A stretch of 64,000 bases of DNA from Panagrolaimus kolymaensis (lineage: Eukaryota > Nematoda > Chromadorea > Rhabditida > Panagrolaimidae): assembly GCA_028622995.1 (NCBI GenBank), contig JAJQJQ010000026.1:248001-312000 (forward strand), written 5' to 3'. Positions 50,471-62,926 of this stretch are shown here, piece by piece. Numbering within the stretch: the first letter of the stretch is position 1; every line of letters begins with the position of its first letter. A program made the position numbers and the translations under genes. The notes beneath the pieces were generated by a model, which was not told the DNA's origin, did no database searches, and saw only the letters and a program-made list of their open reading frames with translations.

Positions 50471-51739
50471 TTATTCAAGATCTTGAGTCTCCTTTTCAAT
50501 AATTTCTTTCATTTTTTGATCAAATTTTTTAATATCTTCTCCAATGGCTTTTTGAATTTCAGGTGTAATAACTACCGATCGAGGAAATGAGTTATTAAAA
50601 TATTCATAAATTGAAACAATCAAATCATTTTGGGTGAGAGTCAAATTAGGGCTAATTAAACTAAAAAAATACAATAATTGTTTCAATGATAAATAAAAAA
50701 AGAAAGAAAAGGTCATAAAATAAACAAACAAAAACTAAAACTTACTGATTATCAGCATCATAAGCTTTGGCCAAAGCATGCAACGCAGCTGTTCGACAAA
50801 TTTCTTTAAGGTCAGATGCCGCCATTGTTTCAGTTAAACTTGCCAACTGTTCAAAATCGAGTTTGTCGCATTTTTCATTTTTTAAAACTATTTTTAAAAT
50901 TTCTATTCTTGCTTTTGCATTGGGTTTGGGAACTTCAATTCGAAATGGCAAACGTCGAAAGATTGCAGGATCAACGGAATTTGGAGTATTTGTAGCACCC
51001 ATGATTATAACTTTATTGTTACTGCTTGCAAAGCCATCCCATAATGACATAAATTGAGATTTAATCATCGCTGTAGTTTCATTATCTGAATCAAAGCGAT
51101 CTCGTAAAAGTCCATCAATTTCATCGATGAAAATAATGCAGGGTTCTACTTTCTTTGCCTTAAAAAAAAGTTTCATATATTCGAAAATTTAAATAATTTT
51201 AGGTCAAAACTTACAAATGAAAAAAGTGCTGCAACTAATTTATGTGATTCTCCATACCATTTATCAGTTAAAACAGAGACATCAAGTTCGATAAATCGAG
51301 CATGAATGGATTTAGCTACAGCTCTTGCAATCATAGTTTTTCCACATCCAGGATGCCCATATAAAAGTAAACCCTTAGCTGGGGTTAATAAAGAACTCGC
51401 GGGAAGGGATCTTTGCTCATTCAGAAGACGTAAAGGCAAAATAACTCGTTGACTAATTTCTTTAATAACAGCATCAAGTCCACCAATTTCTTTGAAATCT
51501 ATTCCATTTGCAGGTGGAACAAGCATAGCAGCAATTCGCATTTCGTAATCATCAATTTCAATATCTATTGGTAAATCAATTATTTTTAAAAGCTCTTCAG
51601 CCTTTTTTGCTGATTTTTCCTTTTGATCCTTATTAGGATCCAATGCTTTTAGCATTAGCTTGACTGAGAAATATGTTCCCGCACAAGCAATACAAATACG
51701 TATTAATGAAACAATAATTTCTCTGCTGGGTGAAGACAT
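50471..51739 (-). CDS. Msp1/ATAD1-type AAA ATPase
   Basis: Three exons: 51215-51739, 50746-51158 and 50471-50660; 375 residues. Msp1/ATAD1 is anchored in the outer mitochondrial and peroxisomal membranes and pulls out mislocalised tail-anchored proteins. The sequence shows one N-terminal membrane span (about residues 8-30), a linker domain, Walker A GHPGCGKT (128-135), the pore-loop aromatics in DKWYGES, Walker B IIFIDE (D187, E188), the sensor region GATNTPNSVDPAIFRRLPFR with arginine fingers, and a C-terminal helical lid. A charged C-terminal helix ends the protein. The C. elegans orthologue is, I believe, named mspn-1; the symbol is left blank because that is from memory. Confidence 0.93.
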
Positions 51740-52415
51740 GATTTATCTGTAAAAAAAGTATAATTAAGATAAAAATTTCTCGTCAATAGCCAGGGAAAAA
51801 AATATATTATAAAAGTTTATACTAGTAAGAAATCTTAAGTTTTTTTACTTATGCAGTAACCACAAGGGCAATAACTGAAGAAATTCTAATCATCAATATG
51901 AAGGTCACGTTAAGCCAGAGAGTTTGTTTTGCATAAAAAATAACTTGAAGAACTAAAAGTTTTGTAGTTCTAGGTCGACTAAAGTATACTACAATTTATC
52001 TTAACTGAATTATTATGCAAGAACATTTAATCAAAATGGGCTGATGCATTTATTTTATAACTTTGAAGATTGTTTTCAAATTCAAGTTTTTTGAAATTTA
52101 TCCATTTTTATTAAAAAAGCTATTTCATATTTTAAATATTTTCAAACAAGAAACTTTATTTATGAATGCAAAGTTTGAGGAGCAGCAACTTTTTAAATTT
52201 AGCCGTTGTTACAAATGGTTTTTTTGTTGCTATCCTTAATAAAACAAAATTTAATTGTTGATGTTGTTGTGAGAATTGCAAAAATAAAAATAATTATAAT
52301 TATCAACAATTTATTTTGCTAACAAAATTAGCGAAAAAATCAAAACAACTCAAAGACGACGACAATAAAATATCCAATAAATGATTATTGAAAACATAAA
52401 AAGAAACAGTTTTTT
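51740..52415. other. Spacer between Msp1/ATAD1 and rack-1
   Basis: 676 bp between two minus-strand genes. It contains AT-rich DNA with no recognisable exon or RNA gene, and presumably the Msp1 promoter. Confidence 0.5.
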
Positions 52416-53501
52416 TTAAACGTGAAGGCGCCAAATGCGGATTACATTATCGGTATATCCAGCATATAAAGTTCGTCCATCAGATGACCAAGCGAGGGAA
52501 GTGACTTCAGCAGCATTTTTGCGAGCGGTAGCACCAGTGGCATCAATTTTCAAATCATCAATAGATGATTTAGTTTCAAGATCCCAAATCTTAATTACGG
52601 ATCCAACTGCGGCAGATAACCAATAACGATCAGGTGAGAATGATAAAGCATTAACAACTTCATGACCGCTAAGAGTGTAAAGATGTTTGCCTTCATTAAG
52701 ATCCCATAACATGGATGTACCATCTTTGCCACCCGAAGCGCAAAGGGAACCATCAGGGGAAACGGTGACGGAGTTGATATAACCCGAATGACCGATGTGA
52801 TTGGTCTTCAAACGGCAATTGGAAAGATTCCAAACTTTTACAACGCCATCCCATCCACCAGAAATAATAGCTGGATTTTGTACGGATGGAGAGAATCGTA
52901 CAGTGGAAACCCAATCACTGTGACATTCATCAACAATAGTATGTTTACATTGAGCAAGGGTATTCCAAAGTTTGATGGTACGATCTCGAGAACCAGAAAC
53001 AATTTGACGGTTATCAGCTGAGAATGCAACGGAAAGGACATCTTTGGTGTGAGAAGCAAAACGGCGGGTGGTTTGGCCACTAAAATTTAATTTAAAGGTA
53101 AAAGTTTAATTTTATGGAAAAATATTGGACATACGTGTGTAAATCCCAAAGACGAAGAGATTTATCCCATGAACCAGAAAGAGCATATTGCCCATCGGAT
53201 GAAAGGGAAACATCAGCAACGAAGTGAGCATGACCACGAAGGGCACGCAATGGTTTTCCAACTACAACATTTTCAGCTGATGAACGATCACCTTCTCCAA
53301 GGCTCCAAACAATCAAAGACTTATCTAAAAAATTAAGTTGGGGAATATAATAAACTTAAAAGTATGAGGGAAATAAACTTGCATACCTCGAGAAGCAGAG
53401 ACAAGGATGTCAGGATTTTCTGGAGTTGTAATTACTTGTGTAACCCAACCAGTATGTCCTTTAAGAACACCAACCAATTTTAGGACTTCACCTGATGCCA
53501 T
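52416..53501 (-). CDS. rack-1: RACK1, small ribosomal subunit WD-repeat scaffold
   Basis: Three exons: 53387-53501, 53135-53324 and 52416-53079; 322 residues. RACK1 sits on the head of the 40S subunit and docks signalling proteins such as protein kinase C. Seven WD repeats can be counted, with landmark pieces [79 protein letters not shown] and TDNVIRIW. The start is the ATG at 53501; the frame extends six codons further only to a TTG. Codon use is more biased toward C/G-ending codons than in the neighbours, as expected for a highly expressed gene. It is divergent from pxf-1, 712 bp apart. Confidence 0.97.
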
Positions 53502-54213
53502 GTTTGCTGTTTGTGACAAAATATGGATAGAACTTTACCCTTAAACAACTATATTTTATATTATTTAAAAATTAATATAGCTTAAAATGGAGAACAACGC
53601 GATAGTAAAATCTCTTAGGAATAAAGCCAAAAGTTAAAAAAATATAATATTAAAGTTAAGGGATAAAAAAAAGCTAAAATATTTTTGCATGCTTGATTAT
53701 TAGCGTACACACAGATAGATAGGGTTGAAAAAACTCTCTTGATCGACGCTGTGACACACAGTAAACGCAACCATTAAATTCAGGGTATTCCATTTGAGAA
53801 CATTTTTTTTTCAGCCGCGTTTACATTGAGCGTGCACGCTCTTGGAAAAAAAACTTTTTTGCAAGTAAAGGAATTTTTTTTTTCAAACGCCTTGTAATCT
53901 CATTATTTTTTTATTTATATAAAAAAGCATAATTTAAACCAACTTTTTAAATATTTTTTTATGGTATTTATTTGGCCAGTCATCCACCCACATTTCTTTG
54001 GTGCTTTGTAATTATTTTCTTGGTTGGCAAATTGCCAGCATTCTCCATTAAAAAAAAGATCGTCGTGGATAAAAGTTTTTTTAAGTGGATTAAACATACG
54101 AGTCAGTGATTGATTTAATTTAAAAGTTATTATTATGAATATTTAAATATTATTATCATTTTATTTTATTTCTCAATATTGTCAGTTAATACTAACTATT
54201 CAAAGTTGTAATT
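53502..54213. promoter_or_regulatory. Divergent promoter region of rack-1 and pxf-1
   Basis: 712 bp between two start codons pointing away from each other. It contains a perfect 14-bp palindrome, GAGCGTGCACGCTC, at 53828-53841, conspicuous in otherwise AT-rich DNA. No TATA position can be fixed. Confidence 0.45.
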
Positions 54214-57200
54214 ATGTATTTAAATAACGCATTATTTTATCAATCTCTATCAAAAAATTCGAAGGATCGAAAAGAAGATGTAAGTTCGATGATGCTTTTA
54301 AAGATATTAATTATTTTTCAATAAAAACTTTTTTGCTATTCTAGGATCTCAATGTTATTTATAATCATTTGAGAAAATTGGATATATTTAATTGTTTGAA
54401 TGATGCACCTTTGCGAGTTGTTTGCCAAACCGCTAGACTTGAACGACATCATCAAAATCATGTTCTATTTCGGTACGTCTTGCTTGACTTTAAATTTTCT
54501 TGATGCATTGGTTTCTTTATGGAATACGTCAGATTGCTTTTGAGCAACTCGGTTTTTAATATTTAAGATAATTTATCCAAATTCTAAAAATCCAAAAAAA
54601 AACTAAAAATCCGATCGGATTAATCAAATGCGAAAATCGTTGCTTTATTTGTATTTTAGTTCTTAGACTATATTTTAATTTAGACAAAAGTTTAAGAATA
54701 TATTTATTTTTCAGGAAAGGCCAATCTGCAACATGTTGGTATATTTTATTAAGTGGTTCAGTGTATATGAATAAACAAATTTATATGCCCATTGGATGGT
54801 ATGCATTTTTTAAAACTTTGTCTTGATCAATCATTGCCTTTTTTTCTTGTCTGTCTTTTGCTAAATTAACTAATTGACGACAGTCATTCTTTTTTTTAAC
54901 TTGTCTCACTCATTTTACGTCTTCAATCATTTTTATAAAAAAAAATATATTACGTGTTTTTTGCGCAGCAGCCTTGGTATTTTCAATTTCTTTCTTTCTA
55001 TTTTCATTAATTTTTTTTTGTTATTTTATTATTTTAACCTTATTTTTTTGCGGCGAATCAACTTCTCACTTTCTCTCTCTTATCACATCTTTTTTAAATT
55101 CATATCTTTTTCTTTATTTTTTTGGAGTTATTTTTTTATTAGTGTTAAAGTCATTTTTTCTATTTTTTTAAAGTTTATTAGTGTTTTTTTTATGAATTTA
55201 CTTACAATTTCCCTTGTTCATCCGTCTTATCTCTTTTTTTTCCGCTCAACCAGAAAATCCTCTCTCTCAAAAATAAAAAAAATCATCTCTATGCTGTTTT
55301 TTGGCTTCGGAGAAGAATAAACGAGCGACTAGCATTAGTGTGAGAAGAAGTTATTTTTTCTTTTAAATATATTATTCGCTTGGATTCCGCGCATTATCGG
55401 ACGACGCCAATTGTTGACTGCTTTTTTTTACCACCACTATTTTTTTTTCTTGTCAAATCTTCTTCTATCTTGCTACTTTTATTCCTTCTTTCTTTTTCTT
55501 TTTTTGCGCAGAGGCATTCATTCGATTTTTTTGAACGTATTTACGGATGAGAAAAAACGAGCTTATTCCTTCTTTCTTCTTTTCTTTTTTTATTTGTTGC
55601 TTTTTTGTTGATCCATCAATTCTTCCTACTCTTTAAATCGTCAATTTTCTTCTCTTTTGTTTTCCATTTTGTCTTTCTTAAAAATGGGAAAAGAAATCAA
55701 TGTTATCAAAACTTAAGTTTTTCCATTTTCAATCAAGAAATGAACGTGAAACTTGTTTGTTATCAGTGACTTTTCTCCTTGTCTCGCCGTAGAAAAAATA
55801 TAAACTTTTATCTTCTCTTTTTCGTTCTGCACTCCAAATTTTTTGATATTTGATAATAAAATAAGAAAAAAGATAGACAACTTTTTACTTGGCTACTGCT
55901 TTTTTTCATTCATTTATTTATTTATTTAATATTTGATTTTTCTATTTTTCTCATTCTCTTCCCCATTCTTTCCTTTTTTTCCTTCTATGTTCATATGTTT
56001 ATTGAACCATAGGAAAAATAAAAAGTGCCGATTGTTATCGGTGAAACCCATCTAACAAGAAGCCAAAAACTTTCTGTCACTGCGTTCATTGGAGCTCTAA
56101 AAGAAAAAATGTTTTTAGTATTTCGTGCCTTTTATATTCGTTTATCGACTGGTGATCGTCGCCGTCATTTTTTTTATTTATGTCGGTTGTTAAAACAAAA
56201 AATCAATGTTTTTGAGACTGTTTTGTTTTTGCGATAAATATATTTATTGCCTTGCCGTCGATTTTTGAATATATATTTTTTCTCTCTTTTTTTCTGGTGT
56301 GGTAGTTTTAATTTTACATCATCCTCCACTATCGCCACCATGCGCGCGTTTATTTTGTTTTTGTGTTGTATTTGTTGTTGTCGTCCGTGTGATGCTTCAG
56401 CATGCTCATACGCGATCATCATCAACATCGTTTCGACGCAGTATCTCCACCAATATTCGATATGATAGTTTTGATAGTTTTTTTCAATCCATCGCTTTTT
56501 TTTTGATTTTGATTTTGGTATTGGTGGTTACTTTTTTTTTCTTCTTCTTCTGGTGTTATTGTCGATGGATGGATGATATTGACATTCTTCGCCATCAGCA
56601 CTCCTATATATTTTTGCACAGATCGTTTGTTTTACACGAAACATGAAAATAAAAAAGTACTTTTTGGATAAAAAAGGCATTTCCGGTATCCGATATTAAG
56701 TAATTTGTTGTTGTCCTTAAGTGATAGAAGGAAATGAAAAATAAACTTTTTTTTTAATTAAATGGATTTAGTTTCTTTTTATTATTTCTTTTTTTATATT
56801 TGTTTGTTTTTTTCTTCTTGGAAATTTATGATTATTGAATTATTTATGAGAGTAAATAATATTTTGCTTCATAAACACTTTTTCCCATTTATTCGTTTTC
56901 CTAACAAATATGATTAAGGCTTCAAAAATTTATTTGAGGATGCTATTTTTGATATAGGAAGAAGCCATTTTCTTCTTCTTTAATTTTTTTTTATTAACAC
57001 TTGTTCGTTCATTTATTTATTTATGTATTTATTTTCAATGGATAAAAAGAGACATCCTATTGTGACAAATCTTTTTTTTCTTGTTTTCCCTTTCTTATTT
57101 TCTAATTTTTTGTTTCACTTTTTGAAAATCATTTTTCATTCTTCATCCTCAATTTGGCGAAAATATTCTTTCTTTTTCTTTTTTTTAATTGAAATATTTA

Positions 57201-60200
57201 TTCTTTTATTTTTTTACTTTTTTGTTTTTTCTTTCTTTTCCCCACACAATTCTCGTTTTTTTTTTAAATTCTTTTTATTTTTTTATTTTCAGTTTTGGAA
57301 AGCGAAATGGAATGAGCTTACGTCGAAATAGTGATTGCATATTGCTGCAAAATTCTGATTTAATAGTGGTAAATATTTAATTTTTTTTTTTTATTCCCTT
57401 ACTTCCTTATTAGTTAATTATAAAAAATTAATTAAAGGCGTTTTTTTAAAGATTTTAAAAAATAAATAAATTATGATGCAATAAAATAGCTGGGTTTCTT
57501 TTTGTTCTAATTCCCACAATCATTAATTGAGACTATAATAAAAAAAATATTTTTATGCTGCGCGCAAACTCATTTATTACCAAATGGTGTGATAATGAGT
57601 GGAAACCAAAAAAAATTATTGAGGAAGCAGAAGCATGCAAAAAAAAAGCGGGAAACAATCAAATATTCTTTAAAACTTATTTTTTCTCGCTTTCAACAAA
57701 CTACTTATTTCTTGCTACTTGCAGCGCGTATTGTTTTTAGCAAAATGTTTATGCTTCAAAATTGAGTAAACTTAGTTAAAAAAACTGGTCATGCTTGTTT
57801 GTAGTGATAATTTCACAATTTTTATCTCAAGATTTTTGTATGTTTTTTTGTTAGTTGATGATTGTGTTTTTATGCTGCACATGCAATATTTTTTTTTCGA
57901 GTAGTTAGCTGTTTACCCACGCTTAATTTTTAACCATCGTCGAAAGATATATCCGGTATCTTCCAAAACTTCTAAAAATTCTTTTTTTAGATTGATTATC
58001 CTGATGTACAAAGAATTCAAGTTCAAACACCGCCAGTAATAATTTCAAATAATACCTCTGCCGCCGCGTCTTCATCATCTCATACATTTGGATTTAATAA
58101 TAAACAACAAAACAATATTATTAAACCCAATCAACCATTTTTTCATCAAAAACTTCAATCATTAAATTTATCTACGGATACTCCAGATAGTAGTAATAAT
58201 TTTCATCGATCCCAACAACACCAACAACAGCTGTTACGACCATCAGGAGGAAGTGGTCATCCACCAAGAGTTCCATCACCAGCCCCTTCGTCATCAAATG
58301 CTGTGAATGCAATAGCAGCATCTGTGACCATTATAGGAGATACATCTACAGCTGGTGCCAAAAGGCCAATAATGCCAATGTCTCAACATTCAGGGGTATC
58401 TTAATAGATACTAAATAAATTTATTCATTTTTTAATTTATTCATTTTAAGGAGCCAACAAAATGGTATGTTTCACCCCAAATTATTTCACAATCTCAATC
58501 TGGAGGTTTGTCATCATCACAACCAATAATACATCAAAGAGCAGCATCAGTTGGGCCACATACAATTCAAACCCAAATAAATGATAATTCATCAACTTCA
58601 AGAACTTATCATCTCAATCAAACTTCATCAATTTCAATTGGCACTAATTCTAATAATAGTAATTCGGGTCCTATAGTTGTTTCATCTTCGGGTATTATTG
58701 GAAACCATTATCATCATAACCATAACAATCTGCAACAACCTCAAATGGTACAGATGATGAGAACAAATATTCCGACAAGTCATAAGTCTATGCCTCCTCC
58801 ACCACCTCCTCCACCAACTATGACAAATAATACAACAACTAATTCTCCAGCTTCAACCTCTTCCTCACAACCTGGGCATGAGCATGAAACAACAGCAGCA
58901 GCAACAACCACGAATGTTCCATTGACGCATCGTTTTAGTAAAACTCGATTTCAATTTGCAAGAAAGGTTTGTTTTTTGTTTTAATTTCTTTCCATTTTTC
59001 TAAAAACAAAAACCATGCAGAACTCCGACGACGCCGCTGGAACATCAAATGTTAAAATTAGAGCACTTTCGGGTAATCAAGCATCAATAAGTAATGTGGC
59101 CCGTCGATTACGAGCTCGAAGCACTGCATCTTCGAGTACCACCGATGGTGATGATTTTTCTGGGTTACCCGAAGCCTCAGTGGATAGTGAAGATGAGGAT
59201 GAAGAATCTTGCCCTTCTCATGATTCATATCAAGAATTAAAAGACAATGTTCGAGAATGCCTTGAAAAAGAACCTTCTGAAAGAAATAGTGATGACATTT
59301 CAATTCTTATGGTATAATTAAACAATTTATTTTTTGTTAATTAAAAAATAAAAATATGATTTCAGGATTTCATGCAACAAATGCCAGCCCTCGCATGTTT
59401 GCCATTAAGCATTAAGCGGCAATTATGCCTTAAAATGGTTTTTGCAGTGGTGTCTGACGTCGGCACAATTATATTACAACATGGTGAAAAAATAGATTCT
59501 TGGTAATAAAATTCTCTCCTCTTGAAACACAAAAAATTAATATATTAATTATAGGTCGGTTGTGGTAAATGGAGCCGTGGAACATGTAAAACCCAATGGT
59601 GAAAGGCATGAATATCGACTTGGTGATTGTTTTGGTGCTCAACCTATTCCTGATGCCCAATTTCATGTAGGTGAAATGCGGACATTAGTAGAAGACTGTG
59701 AATTTGTTCTTGTTGAACATTCGGATTATTGCACCATTATGTCTACAGTTAGTCAACACATTGAAAAAGAATCCGATGGAATTACGGGTGAAATTGTTAG
59801 TGAAATAGAAAGGCGATTAATTGGAAATCAAGTTGGATTAGTTTTAATTAAAGCTAAACCAGAAAAACTTTTACAACATTTAATTGAGGAAATTGATGCA
59901 AGTAGTGATGCACATTTTGTTGAAGATTTTTTACTTATGTATCGAGTATTTATTACAAATCCTATGATTATTATGGATAAACTTCTTCAATGGTTTAATG
60001 ATGGAACTTTGAGAGATAAAGTGGCACGAATTTTACTTTTATGGGTGAATAATCATTTTAATGATTTTGAAGCTCATAAAGATATGTCAAATGCATTAGA
60101 AAATTTTGAAAATTTACTTGAAAGTAAAAATATGTTTAGTCAACAAGCTTTATTAAATATTACATGCAGTGTTAAATCTCGTCCAAGAACGGTTATTCTT

Positions 60201-62926
60201 ACTCGATCAAACAGGGATCAAGAATTGGCTTTTAATGTTTTGGGTGGAAAGGAATTAAATCATGGTTTATTTATTTCGTATGTTGAACCTGGAACTGTAG
60301 CAGATAAAAATGGATTAAAAAGGGGAGATGAAGTAAGTCATTGACACATTTTTGGCCGACTTTACTCGAAAAAATTTATTTATAGATTTTGGAAGTAAAT
60401 GGTCACAGTTATCGCCATGTCACTCTTCAAAGAGCATTGGAAATTTTACGGGAAAGCACTCATCTCAGTTTAACACTAAAATCGAATCTTATGGGCTTTA
60501 AAGAAATGTTATTGCAACAAGAAAAAATTCAACAGCAACAACAAGCTGCTACAGTAGCAGCTATCGATGTCCCAGATGCTCCACCAGAACCTCGTCAACC
60601 ATCTTATTCCCAAACAAATGGCACTGTTGGAAGATTCCAAAAGAAAAATGTTTTTATAAGTAATGGCCGGAGATCCACCCTAAATGTTTTACCCGCACCC
60701 GTGGGAAATGTAATTCGTCCATCACCAATGGGCCAAGGTCCAACCCATACTTGGTCAGTGAATAGTAATGGTTCAGGTTCATCCACAAATTCCACAGCTA
60801 AATCTTCCATGTTTGAAAAACTTTTTGGAATGCTTAAAGGTTCCAATGGAAATTCTGATAATTCTTCCATTGACTCAACTGATGAGGTTAGAATAATTCT
60901 AAAATAGTTATAAATCAAACTAATGCAACTAAACTTTCAGGCTCGTGGCTCCCATACTCTTCGAACAAGTCGATCCAATCCAGATATTTCGGGACATTTA
61001 ATAAAACATTCAGCTCAAGGCTCACATATTTCTGGAGGATATCAATTTTCTGGGGCCAATGCTCAAGTTGAACAAGCAATTAAAATTTATCGTAGTGATC
61101 AAGCTTTCCGATATTTAACCATTTATCCAACAACCACCGCTAAAAATATTGTACAACTTGCTTTACAAGAATTTGGAATGGGTAGTGAAGGATCAAGTAC
61201 AGATTGGTCACTTTGTGAATGCACCGTTACTAAAGAAGGTGTAAATAAACAACGTCGATTACCCGATGATATGTCAAATCTTGCTGAACGAATTGGTTTA
61301 AGCAGTCGATTTTATCTTAAAAATAATAATCGTTCAGAAAATTTAATTCCCGATGAATTGGCTCCAGAAATATTAAAGGATGCAAGAATAAGTTTACAAA
61401 CCCTAAATGCTCAATGTGTGGCAACGCAATTGACATTGCAAGATTTTACTGTGTTTTCATCCATCGAACCCACAGAATACGTGGATAATCTCTTTCAAAT
61501 TAATTTCACTTATGGTTGGCCACAACTTTCGGAATTTGAAAATTTATTTAATCGCGAAATGTGGTGGGTGGTCACTGAAATTTGTGCTGAAAGAAATCTT
61601 TCAAAGAGAGTAAAATTAATTAAAAAATTTATTAAAATTTCACGTCATTGTCGAGATATAAGAAATTTTAATTCTATGTTTGCAATTGTTAGTGGACTTG
61701 AAAAGCCCGCAGTTCGACGATTGACTCATGCATGGGAGCGAATACCAGGGTAATTAATTTTCACACTATAAAACTTTTTTATATAAATTTATTTTTATTT
61801 TTAGAAAATATTTAAAAATGCTTTCGGATGTTCAACAATTAATGGATCCTTCAAGAAATATGTCTAAATATCGACAACATTTGGCTTCAGTTGCAATGGA
61901 TCCACCCGTGGTTCCAATATATCCAATTTTACGAAAAGATCTCATTTTCTCTCACGAAGCCAATCCAACTTATTGCGATAAATTAATTAATTTTGAAAAA
62001 TTACGAATGATTGGAAGAATTATTCGTTCCATAGTTCGATTATCAAGTGTTCAATATGATTTGGATGTTTTAATGCAACCGGTATTTTTGTTATTTTTAT
62101 TATTAAAAAGCTAAATATTTAATTTAATTTTAGGGCTTTTCCGGTGACTTAACTGCTGCAACAATAAGAAAAGCAGCAAATATTTCAAGTGGAGCTAAAC
62201 AAGCTTCAAGTCATCAAAAGAAAAAATTATATGAACAAACTTTAATGCTTAGAAAAGTTAAATCTTATCTTAGCACTTTGCAAGTAATTGATTCTGAACT
62301 TGAATTGGATCGAATGTCAGTGGAATGTGAACCATTGCCGCCTGGTGCTTCGATGATTGGTTCAAGTTCGGCAGCACAACAACGTCGACGAGGACCTTCT
62401 CCTTCGCCCAGTAGCCTTTCATCACATTCAAATCAATCAGATCAAAAAAACCAACAAAGATTTGGTCCAAAATTTGGTAAGAGGTTAACATAATTTTTTA
62501 TAGTCGGTAAAAACAAAATAAAACATATTTAAATTTTTAGGCGTTGAATCCCCGCAAGCAGTACAAAAAATGCTTTCTTTAGTTCAAACATCCCGAGTTA
62601 AAGCTACTTCTGCTGCACCAGGTTCAAGACCGCCAACTCATCAATTGCCAATACCATCATCATCAAATAATTCAACAACAGCAACAAATACCTCAAAAAA
62701 ATCTTCAGCTTCTTCTTCAACAACGACAACAAGTGCAACAATGGCTACAGTTGGAAGCAGTAGTAATAGTCATAATGGGTCGCAATCAGGTGCAGGTGCT
62801 ACACCAAAAATGGTTCGACGAATGCCTTCATTTTCAAAAGATCAACAACAACACCAACAAAATAATTCATCATCTGGTGCTAAAAACCATAAGGAAATGG
62901 GAGTGGATGTAGGAACAGCTCAATAA
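54214..62926 (+). CDS. pxf-1: Rap guanine-nucleotide exchange factor, PDZ-GEF type
   Basis: Fourteen exons: 54214-54279, 54345-54472, 54715-54798, 57293-57368, 57991-58395, 58451-58966, 59021-59311, 59366-59502, 59555-60332, 60386-60886, 60941-61749, 61805-62081, 62134-62476 and 62541-62926; 1,598 residues, all phases consistent. The protein activates Rap GTPases at membranes and junctions. Order: a first cyclic-nucleotide-binding-like domain (about residues 30-118; TCWYILLSGSVY), a Ser/Asn/Gln/Pro-rich linker with a run of eight prolines, a second such domain (about 530-655), RasGEF-N (DFLLMYRVFI, VNNHFNDFE), PDZ (FNVLGG ... GLFISYV, LKRGDEILEVNG), Ras-association (QAFRYLTIY, KQRRLPDD) and the catalytic CDC25 domain (EPTEYVDNLF, FNSMFAIVSGLEKP, DPSRNMSKYR, NFEKLRMI). 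The first ATG is a choice; earlier exons are possible. Confidence 0.94.
54799..57292 (+). other. Large third intron of pxf-1
   Basis: A 2.5-kb intron in a gene whose other introns are mostly 46-60 bp. It splits the first cyclic-nucleotide-binding-like domain. The content is T-rich with chance frames; I see no gene in it. It may hold regulatory elements or an internal promoter for a shorter isoform lacking the first domain. Confidence 0.6.

Noticed and set aside
58396..58450. Possible end of a separate gene at the stop codon near 58404 in the pxf-1 linker
   Set aside because: A 55-bp intron with a good acceptor (TTTTAAG) removes the stop and keeps the frame between two Ser/Gln-rich exons of the same linker.
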